A DNA stretch of 64,000 nt from the NCBI GenBank assembly GCA_950295325.1, contig OX485808.1, positions 8,992,501 through 9,056,500 on the forward strand, written 5' to 3'. Of this stretch, positions 36,231-47,100 are shown one piece after another. Below the pieces are notes generated by a model, which worked only from the letters and a program-made list of their open reading frames with translations, ran no database searches and was not told the origin of the DNA. Every line of letters begins with the position of its first letter. Positions within the stretch are counted from its first letter, which is position 1. The position numbers and the translations under genes were made by a program. The stretch is from Polytrichum commune (taxonomy: Eukaryota; Streptophyta; Polytrichopsida; Polytrichales; Polytrichaceae).

Positions 36231-37233
36231 TAAGTATTGGTCGCTCTTCTTGATCGAATACCTATGTTTGAGTGGTAATATGGCAAGGCGTGTTCTTAAA
36301 ATAGACACCAAAGAGAGATGTGTTGCGATGAGATTAGACTATGTGCTCACAATAAGACTATCTTCACATTTACATCTTATAGCTTGTGGATCTCCGTTTC
36401 TGAAGCTTGGAATGATAATCTTCCTGCCTCACCATCATAATTGCTAACAAGATGATGAGATGATTACTGATCCAATCGAATACACAAAATTGTATGTGGA
36501 GTTGGAAGTGTCCACAATAGGACTGCGTACTCCAAAGTTATGTGGGCATTTTGTGGTCACTCTTCTTGATGGGATGCCTATGTTGGAGTGGTATATGGCA
36601 AGGCTTATAGGTAAGAATGGGCACCAAAGAGAGATGTGTTACCTTGAGATTGGACTATTTGCTCACAATTGCTCACAATAGGACTATCTTCACTTTGACG
36701 TCTTGTAGCTTGTGGATCTCGAAGAACTCCAATTCTGAAACTTGAAATAATATTTTTTTGTGCTTCATCATCACAATTGCTAACAAGATGATGAGATGAT
36801 TGCTGATCCAATTGATGCCCAAAATTGTATGTGGAGTTGGAAGTGTCAAAATTAGGACTATGTACCTCAAGGTATGTGGGCCTTATGCGGTCACCCTTCT
36901 TGATTGGATGCCTATTGGAGTGGTTATGGCGAGGCTTGTAGGTAGGAATGGACACCAAAGAGAGACGTGTTGTGACAAGATTGCACTATGTGCTTAAAAT
37001 ATAGATACCATTCTAGGTTCAATTGATCACACCATTGGGAGAAGCCTATGTGATCACTTAATAGAGAAAGATAAAATTCACTTTGACTTCCTCTAACTTC
37101 AGCATCTCATGAAACTCCGATTCTGAAACTTGAATTGTCAAATGGCATGATCTGCAATTGCTAACCGGGTGAATCCAACAGTCAAAAATGTCTCTGGAGT
37201 TGGAAATGCCCACAACAGGGCCACGTACCTTGA
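36231..37233 (+). repeat. Three tandem copies of the 'AAGGTATGTGG' MITE
   Basis: Head-to-tail copies occupy about 36231-36536, 36537-36869 and 36870-37233. All carry 'GAGTGG.ATATGGCAAGG', 'ACCAAAGAGAGA' and 'GTGGAGTTGGAAGTGTC' or close variants. They share terminal material and follow directly on the stop codon of the 140-aa ORF. Confidence 0.7.
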
Positions 37234-37253
37234 TTAGATACCTGTGTTTGAGA

Positions 37254-37323
37254 TACTGGTGTCGCAGAATCTTGGACACCAAGTTGAAGCATCACACTCA
37301 GTTTGGGGAGTAACCCACTAAGG
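37254..37323 (+). pseudogene. Duplicated 3' tail of the 140-aa ORF
   Basis: The blocks 'ACACCAAGTTGAAGCATC' and 'CACTCAGTTTGGGGA' followed by 'ACCCACTAAGG' repeat the last 75 bp of the ORF ending at 36228 (there ATACCAAGTTGAAGCATC and CACTCGGTTTGGGGA). As at the original, a MITE-like AAGGTGTGTCACGTTGTCAC follows. Confidence 0.6.
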
Positions 37324-37576
37324 TGTGTCACGTTGTCACTCTTTTTTAATCGGATGTCTATATGTGAGTGGTAAGGTATGTGTGGATACTTCTACCTCCA
37401 AATAGAATTTTGGCCATTGGATTGGATCGGGAATTGTCTTATCATGAATTGTCTTATCATGATAGCAATTGCAATGAATCAGGAAGAATGTCAGTTCATT
37501 TCACGTTTCAAAACCCAGTTTCTTGAGCTGCACAATTTACAAGAGGTCAACGTGAAGAATCTCTTTCTCTTTGATT

Positions 37577-37745
37577 GATCACATAGGTCCTCCCAATTGT
37601 AGTAATTATTGAGCCTAGAATGGTGTCTAAATGCTGAGCACATAGTTCAATCTCACCGGAAGATGAGATTGGACCATGTGTACAAAATATAGACACCATT
37701 CTATTAGGTTAAGTAGGTAACACAATTGGGAGGGCCTATGTGACC
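37577..37745. repeat. Head-to-head MITE palindrome
   Basis: The left arm (37577-37660) contains 'CCTCCCAATTGT', 'GCCTAGAATGGTGTCTA' and 'TTCAATCTCA'. The right arm (37663-37745) contains their inverted equivalents 'TGAGATTGGA', 'TAGACACCATTCTA' and 'ACAATTGGGAGG'. The two arms could fold into an imperfect hairpin of about 80 bp. Confidence 0.6.
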
Positions 37746-38130
37746 TCTATTAAGACAAAGAGAATCTTCATTTTGACATCTTCTGAAACTCCCATTATGA
37801 ACTTGAATTGAAGCGACAGTCTTCGTGACTCTCCGATTGTTAACTGAAGGAGACAATTCCCAATTCAATCCAATGGCCAACAAATTATCTGTGGATTTGG
37901 GAGTGCCCACAACAGGGCTACAGACCTTATTCTGAAAATGGGGCGAACAGACTTCACAAACTGACAGGTAGGTATTCAAGATTTCGAGCTTTGAGCCCCG
38001 TGTTTTTGTTTGTGTGTTTTATCAGCACGGCAGTATTATCTTATAGGAGCTTCAAATTGTATTGAGTGCATAAATCTGTGGAGGACTGAGGGAGGCTCCA
38101 TTTTTTTGGCACAGGTTTGGCTGACTCATC

Positions 38131-41100
38131 ATGGATCCTGTTCGGAGGTCAATGGGTTCCGTGGTGGGATCGTCCCAAGGAGACTCACCACCAAGGAGCG
38201 TGGCTCATCGCCATTCGAGACAGATGAGCTCCATGAGCAGCTGTGGTGGGCGGCCGCCCTCGGCTCTAAGCTCCGTTCGCCCTTCAACATGCCACAGCGT
38301 CCGCAGCATTCGCCCCAGCACCGCAGGTATGCAACAACAACAACTGTATCCAAACACTCTTTGGAGAGGAAGTGTAATCTACTATATGTTATGGAACTTT
38401 GGAATGGCAAGGGCGCATGGGCAATAACGCAGTTGCTGTTTGGAAGTTTTGAAATGCCTGACCGTCGACATCAGCCTCTTGAGCGGAGGGGACATTAGTT
38501 CACATGCAAAGGTGCAACGGGCCTGGCCGGCACGGGCCCAAAGTAGTTTACTATACATCTTGGAATTTTGGAACGTTGAGATTTGAAGCATTTCCAATTA
38601 TGGGTTTCCTTTTGTTGGGTTCCATGGGGACTGGATTTGGCAGGTGAATCGATTGGGCTCAATGCGGATGTGAAGGTGGAGAATCGACCTCTGACACAGC
38701 AAGGCTTGATGAGCTCAAGACCAAGTTTCCAAGGTCTTCCAAAAGCCTCTTGTACATCATCATAATCATCATCATTTTATTCATAGAAAAAGGAAAGAAG
38801 AAAAGAAGAAGCAGAGAATTGTGAAAAGGAATCTGAAAATCTTCTTAATGAGCAGGCCCAGGCCGCCAGGTGATGGATAAATCATATTATATGTCTAGGC
38901 TGAGAGTCAAAAAACAGGAGCTGCAGGCTGAGATGGATTGTATGAATGATGAGATTGCAAGGTTACAAAGGAAGGGAGCAGCAAATGTGCATCTAGAGCA
39001 CAAGTAAGAATAATGGAATTGAAATTTGAATTGATGCATCTTTCATGGACTAGCTCGACATTTTGGAAAGTCAAGAGTAATATGGAAGGCAGCCATAAAT
39101 TCAACTGCATGTAAGTTATGAGTTGTTATTTATGGAGTGTATTTTCATTGATGCTTGCAGGCATGAGGCACTAAGCAATGAGGTGATGCTGTTGAAAGCA
39201 CAGTTGGGGGACTTGAATGCAGTAGTGGAGAAGGTTGTCAACTCTTTTTGATTTGATGTAATTATGAAGTTGAACTTTTTCCTAGATTTTTTTCACGGGT
39301 GGAAAAGAATTGTGCATGTTCATGAATGGTGGAATAAATGTACAACATCTAATCAGTGTAGTGTGCACTATTACATCGCTACATACAACAAGTTATGCAA
39401 GAGCTTGAATCACTTCCCTTCCTTGTAAAATGGTTTTATGCAAAAAATTCCTCACACAATGTTCTAAGTGATTTGATGATGATCAGGTGGAAGCCGGGGT
39501 TTCATGGGAAGACCTCAGGGAGAAACTTTGGTTAGCGAAAGAAAGAAATGAAGCAGTTAAGAGGAAGGTTGACCAGATGTTCAGAGAGCGGACCTGGTGA
39601 GTGATCACTGGTGGAGATACTTGTACCTGCACCTGCGGTACAAATAAATAATAATGTCAAATATTTTAGGAACCAATTCAGTGTCAATTGAACATGTAGA
39701 AATTGCTTCAATTTGAAGCTTTGAATTTGGCCCTAAAAAGTAATTCTAATCTTTGAAGCTCTCAATGATAACATTAAAGTTGTTAAGTAAACTAAGTATC
39801 AGATAGACCTAACTATCAAAATATTAGAGTTATCCTTTAACTCAATGGAATTTTCATCTGTAGTTGGTCCCCTATGATTTTCATTGGTTGTTTTGCATGC
39901 AATGTCAATAATTTCTTTCCACTTGTGGTTCATGCTTGGAGGTAGTGTTTGAATTTGAATAAAGAGCAACATATTTTTGGTCCATTGAGGGCCAAAGTCA
40001 TTTTAGCACCACTTGGCATGCCAAAATGATTTTGACTCCATATGAACTGATAAAGAATGTTCTTCGTTCTAACCTCCACATTACATCCAAACATACACCA
40101 AAAACCTACCAAATATGGAAGGTGTTGTATGCAAAACAACCAACTCCCAACCAAATGTCATGTTGAGTTAGAGGATAATTCTTATAAGTCAATATTATTC
40201 GGTTAATTTAAGAGTTAGCAAGAGTAATTCAAAGGGGATATTGAAGAATTTGCAACTAACAGGCGGTTCTTCTAGGAATGTGAACCTGAGCTTCATAGCT
40301 TACTCCACTGTGTAAGAATCTTGCAATGGTCCAATATTAGAGAGCTGGCACGCCTTGTACCGCCTTGAGTAATTAGTTCAATTGCTCTTGCCAAGTTTGT
40401 GAACTGCAGTAAAGAGCAAAACTGCAGAGCTGCAGAGGAGAAACTACAACTTCTCGAGGCTGAAATGGAGAGCCGATTTGACCAAGAAGTAAGATGTTAT
40501 TTACCCGAGGGACAATGGGCATCTTGTTTAGCATCAACTCAGAGGCTTTTGTTGTGTTCCTGGCGAATACATTCCACCTAAAAACGACACGTTTAGTTTG
40601 TCACCCGCTTCTCCCTAGGATGCGAAACTTGCAATTTGTGTGAGATAATTTCCAATTTCAAATCGTGTCTATAGCCATTTGCCTCATAATTATGGAGCTC
40701 ATATAAATATCTCCTTTGAGATCATTAAATTGCCATATAGCACCCCCCCCCCCTCCAATTATGTTTACTATTGAGCCTAGAATGGTTAACAAGTTTTGAG
40801 CACATAGTCTCAAAAAAACTTTTTGGTATCCATTCTTAGATCCACACCTACCCAAACACCACTCAAATGTAGCTGTCTCATTTTAAAATTGACCATGAAA
40901 GGCTAGAAATGAGCTTCAAGCTAATATGAAGCAAATGATAGTCTGCATACTTTACATACATGGACAATTTTGAAAACATGGCAGATGTCAGTTTCTGCAC
41001 TGGAATAAATAGTAGATTGGCGGTTTTCCAGCACTATGATCATTTATAGTAACCAGCCTCAAGCTGTGAAGGAGAGTCACAATTTTCATGTTTAGTGTGC

Positions 41101-44100
41101 CGATCCACTGTTCACAGTCTTGTATCCTTGATGTTTAGTAGGGAGATTCACTTGGACTTTGGGAGAGTGTATTTACATTCTGGTAACCTTCCTGTAGACT
41201 CCAGAAATTAAGGCTCAGTTTACCGAGCTGAAAGGTGAAACTCGTATTCTTGCTGCGGAAGTGGAACGAATGGAGTCAGAGATTCAGAGTATTACTGCCT
41301 CCGGAGTTCCTTTAGAACAGGTTTGTCAAAGAGTTGTTTCCTTTCCTTTCCTTGCTGCATTTTCGTTTTCATGAAGAGCAATATTTCTAGTTTGCTCAAC
41401 TCGTAATCTCAAGCTCTGTATTTATCACTGTTCTGAAAAATTCACAAGTAATTTCATCCAAATTAAGGAACTTGTAGAGATGTTTCAAGCAAAAATGGTC
41501 ACTGCTGGCTCTACCACTTTGGAAATGTATATGTATATCACTTTTGGACAGTAATTTATGGACTTGTGTCCAATGTCCCATAAAGTGCCATCACATGAAC
41601 TGCACGGATTATGGTAAAGATTGTGGGCTTATTTCCACATTGAACCCGTTGGGGATAATATCGTGGGTGTACACTATTTACCAACCCACAATGTTCAACA
41701 TCATATGTCCACGTTGTAGGTCACAATATTTCCATTGGATTGAAAATAGTGTGCATTTGAAAGATTTCCAACCTAGGGGAAGGAGGTGGGTATATCATGG
41801 GGTCATCACAATTGTAACTAGGGTTGCACACTATTTTCTTGCATGATGGTGTATACCACTGTTGGAAAAAATGTAAAATCCTCATAATAGATACCTGAAT
41901 GGTATCACATATAGATGATACCATACCAACACTGATGTATATCATGGGCCACAATATAGAGGTGCCCAAGGTGAGTCACACTATACATCTATCCACATTA
42001 TTTCCTACTATTAGTGTGTACACTGGTAATTCCTATTGCAAAAACTTTCTTTTGCCTCCACAGAATTTTTATGGTCTTGTGTCTGACAGTAATCATCAAA
42101 TTTCACAGTTTGTCAGTTTGTTGTTCATTTCTCATGGTGCTTAAAAAATTACGGCAATGGAAAACTTTTGCAGGAACTCATGAGCTTGACACCTGCAAAG
42201 CAAAGAGCAGTGAATTTGGTAGAGCGATTGCTGAGTGCCCAGGCTGAATTAGGCCGCCTGAAGGTTACAGAAGAGCCCACAGTGCATCTTTCTCCAGAGG
42301 AAGCTAGAGGAGCAATGCTTCTCAAGGTACTGCTTCTTAACCTTCTCATTGACACATTTCCGTTTCTCTTGGGGTGCCTTAACCCTTGAAGGATTGGGGA
42401 TGTGTTTATGTGAGATATGTGATGATTTGTACAATCCCTCAACAAGTATTAAAATAAAATTTTATTTGGTCCATGATGTTGGATCCATATTTAGCATAAA
42501 TTAATAAATGAGGAAGTGAAAATAAGGTCATATGTGATGACAGTGTATTTGAGTCATCTATACAAGCTCAGATCTCCTTATAATTCATCCTCCACATATG
42601 TATGCTCTAATATAAATATTGCATATGATAAATGGGATAATATTAGGTAGTGTCACTTCAGAAAATTTCAGCGAAAAACAAGAAGTAAGTTCAAACCTCT
42701 CCATATGACACCTTGAAACCCGGACAGGAATAAACCCAAAGCCTTAATCTGGATCCAGTGGGAACTCTGAAGTTAAGGATGAGCAGATTTCTTCCCCATT
42801 GGAGTTCCCCATCAGATCCAAATGGAACTCTGAGGTTGGGCTACATTGAAGGCTTTGACTCCCATGGGTAGAAACTGGGCAACTTCTGTGCCTTAGTTGA
42901 AATTGTTTGCTTCGCACACCTCAGGGACGAATTGTTTGCTTGTTTGTAGTGCTGGAACCATTCTTCATCTTGTGTATGTCTATACCTATACCTTATTGAT
43001 GTATACTTAAAGTACTATCATGTCGTGCTTGGTCTTTGTCATTCAAGACGTTGTCCCTTTGAAGAACCACAAAAGAAACACTAAGGTTTGCATGAGTGAA
43101 TTGGGGTAATAATATTTCGTTGAAAACTGGTCATCACTGGACTATTGGTTGATTGTAGATACGGCAAGACAATGCAGAGATTGCCAAGGCTGAAGAAAAG
43201 AGCAATGAGCTGGAAGCGGACATTAAGGAGTATGAAGAAAAGATTGCTGCTGCTGATAAGTCATATTCTGAGCTTAAGGGTGGGCAGAGTTCTTCCCCAT
43301 AGTGACCTTTTTTTTTATAATTTCATGGTTTAGCATCTATTGAACTTGTAGATAAATAATACCTCTGCTCCATTTGTTAAGAGGAAATTCTATCTGTTTC
43401 TTTCTTTGTCCTCAAACATCCCCTGTCAGAACATTTAGGTTTTCTATGAGTTGATTACATCTTGTACGTAAAGCCTGGGAGCAAAAAGAAGATATTGGTA
43501 ATGGTTTAGTTACCCGATACAATTCGCTGCTCCGTTTCTCTTGTAAGGAGAATGGTCATTCTTTGTGGCAATGAGTCTTCCCATAATGGTCTTGAAAGTT
43601 AAAAGTGATAACTTTCAAGACCGTACTACCAGCGGTATTTAGGGGCATTCATTAACCCTATATAACATTAGAAAACAAAAATCTAATTTCAAGCATTTTA
43701 TAGAACACTTCATCAAATATAATTGGAATTGTGTAATTAATTGATGCTTTGTCATTTGCCTCTCATGAATATAATAGACCCTTCATTTAAACTCACGTCT
43801 TTTCTAATTTTTTGCGAGTAACCTCTACCTGTATACCACCAGGTGTCAAATAATTAACATGTTCATATTAGTTTGATTTTGATTGGATTTTGAGTTATGT
43901 AACTTTCAACTGAGACTTAAGTATTGTTGATTTGGCTGTCAGGTGGAAGAGCTGAGAAATTTCTTGAGATGCAACAAAAGGAGAAGAAGATGCAGGCTTT
44001 CATAGATAACTTTGATGGCATGCGGTCTGATCATGAGGCAGCAGCTCTATGTGTCCAACAACGCATCATACAAGTGTTACAATACATTAGCCAGGTATGC

Positions 44101-47100
44101 CATGTGTAAGGAGTACTCAAAAGTACAAGGACTATGACCCTTATGTGCTCACTTTGCTTAAATTAGAAATCTATATTTGAGTGGTAAATGGCAAGGCTTG
44201 TAGTTAAGAACGGACGCTAAAAAGACGTGTGTTATGATGAAATTGGATTATGTGCTCCAAATATAGACACTATTCTAGGTTCAATAATGAACACAATTGG
44301 GAGGCTCCATGTGATCACTTATATAACTTTTGCATCTCGTGTCTGAAACTTGAAGTGACGATTTGCATGATTCATTGCAATTGCTTAAAGGATGAGAAAA
44401 TTCTTGATTTGATCCACTGATCAAATTTGTCTGAAGTTGGAAGTGCCCACAAAAAGGCCACATACCTTATTGGACTCACATAAACATCATCTTGTAGAGA
44501 AGATCTATGTCACGCATTTTCGTAGAAGTGGTGATCAAGCTGCCCCGGTTACAGCCATGAGAAACAGTCTACCTCTTAATTGAGGGAATAGCATGTGGGC
44601 AAAGAGACTATCATTCATGCTAGTGTTGGCAGAGTTCAGATGTAGGCAATATCATTTTTTGTTCTTATTTAAGTAAAAGTCACATGATTGTCAATTGGAG
44701 AAATTGTCACATTACTATAATCCACCCAGATTATAGTAATGAAATCACCTCATTTGTGCTCTTTATAGTGATGGTTGGTAAGGTTGGAACAGGGATCAAG
44801 TCCTGAGGATCCAATCAACGAAATCAACACAGGCTCCAAATCAAAGCGCCCCACCCCCTTGACAGAAAACATTGATGAGCTTCTACGAGGTGGGCCTATG
44901 AAAAGTCTTGTATTCCCAAGAACTACACCTTTAATCTCAATTAATGTGGATTACCATTTTACATAGTGCTATAAGTGTTTACTGGGGACGCAATGTATAC
45001 AAGTACAACACAAATAGATATAATGCAACAGAACAAAACTTTGATGCTAAAAAATCACATTCTCTGTAATAAATACTACTGCATAAATATAATTGGTAAT
45101 CCACACTATTTGAAATGAACAGTGCAGTGTTTTGTAGTAGATTTTCTCAATAAGTGACTCAATGTCAACCCTTTACTGAATGAATGTCATCAGGACCTTC
45201 AATGGCCTGAACCGTAAGACCAGTTCCAAGAGGACAAGGGTTGTTGATAATGCGTGTTCCTAAAACCATCCGTAGCAAGGTCTGCAAGTTTCTAATGCCT
45301 TCTTTTGTGAATATGGGAGAGATGACACCAAGCTTGGGTTGACGCGAAAGAGACACGCTTCACCCTTGATCATAAACTTAGGCTCTTGTGTAAACCCAGG
45401 GTGGGTTTATGGAGGTAAGGTTGGTTTACATCAGAGTCCAGGTCCAAAGAGCATCACCATACTTTGAAGATTGGACCTAAGCTTGAAGATATGACCCAAA
45501 GCTGAAGTTGGTTTCTCAAATTGGGTGGTATTTTCTTTAGTTGGGACCAACAATTTTTTTCATTTTCCCCTACTTTGGACTCAGAGCATCCCCACTCATG
45601 GAGCCGTAAGTGGCCACTATCATTGGTTTTTTTGCTCTTTTATAGCAAAATTACACATTACGTCCCACCTTCCAAGTCCGTATATTCAAAATTCTCATTG
45701 CCCACCGATTATGTCATAATGGCACCTCTAAAGAGCCCTTCGACACGCAGAGAGAGAGCCTCTATGACATAATCGACAGACAATGGCATTTTTAGATTCA
45801 TGTAGGGGCTTATGGGTGGGACATACCATGTTAGTTTGCCTTAAAAGGTTCATAACACCAATAGGAGTGGCTCGGTTGTGGCTCCATGAGTGGAGACACT
45901 CTCATGCCCTAGTGTAAACTCCTTGGGTCCAAAAGTTTTACTTCCAACAAACAGGATTGCTCAATTTTGGAGTTTCTTTGGTCTTGGACACTAATTTAAA
46001 CCCACCTGAAGTTATGGGTCAAGCACTAGTGCCTTCTTTTGTGAATGAAATCTCTTTCCATTTATGTGAAATCTTCTTGTGTGCATCTCCAATAAAATGC
46101 TATGCAAACTGTAAGGTACTCCAATTTCTTAAGTACATGCTATGTTTGACAGTGTTGGAGGAGCGGAGGCAAGAGCTGAAGCAGCTAGAGAACATAGAAG
46201 AGAAGACTGTCAAGGAAGTGGCAAGCGCCAAAGAGAAGCTTTCACATTTGCAGGCAGACATAGAAAAGCTTGGCCGCGTTGATGACCTGCGGGTGCAAAC
46301 AGAAATTAAGTGCAAGGTGTGCATCTACTCCTCACCACCTACTTTGCTATAAATGTATTAATTATGCCAGAGTTAAATTTATAGCAACATGTAGAACTAT
46401 GTTGATTATGGTCAATACTACAGGCCATACTACTTATTGAACATATTTCCATAGTGTGGAATGTCACAATATACATACATTGTGGGTGCACATTGTTTAC
46501 CAACCACAATATCTAACATTAGAGGTCCATGTTGTAGGTTACATCATTTCTATAGGGTTCAGAATGGTGTTCATTTGAAAGACTTCCAACCTAGGGGAAG
46601 GAAGTGGGTAAATCACAGGTGCATGACAAGTGTAGCAAGGGTCGCACACTATTTTCATGTGTGGTGGTATGTATTGTAGACCACACTTTAGGGTTGCCCC
46701 TGGAATGTCACAATATACATCTATCCACATTGTTTATCATAATTTGTAGAATTATCCTTAAAGCCTCTCAAGAAGTTTTGGTGGGGAGTTTTGACCCACT
46801 TTTGACATTGTATAATGTTTAAGGAGTGTTCAAACAACATCAGAATCCATAAGTTTAGTGAATTGAAGGAAGGTGTTTGACTTTCGCCAAAAGATGAATA
46901 TATAAAAATGAACTTGTTTTAAAACTTTTGAGAGCAACATCTAGGTACCTTCAAAAAATTTCCGTGGAACTCTTATTATATAGCCACATTTTGGCCAAAG
47001 TTAGACACCTCCCCTTCATTTCACTAAAATCGAGGCTTCCAACACCACTTGTACACTCAAACATTATAAAATGTCAAACGTGGGCCATGCTTCCCTACCA

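Noticed and set aside
36229-36240. GTAAGT directly after the stop of the 140-aa ORF, looking like a splice donor
   Set aside because: It coincides with the left end of a MITE copy (AAGGTATGTGG type), so it is not evidence for a further exon.
42383-42410. TTAACCCTTGAAGGATTG, similar to the piggyBac-like left end
   Set aside because: The similarity stops after about 15 bases and no right end follows; likely chance.
45165-45356. 63-aa minus-strand frame in IFT74 intron 11
   Set aside because: It looks mildly protein-like (LLRMVLGTRIINNPCPLGTG) but I know no family with it and there is no second supporting feature.
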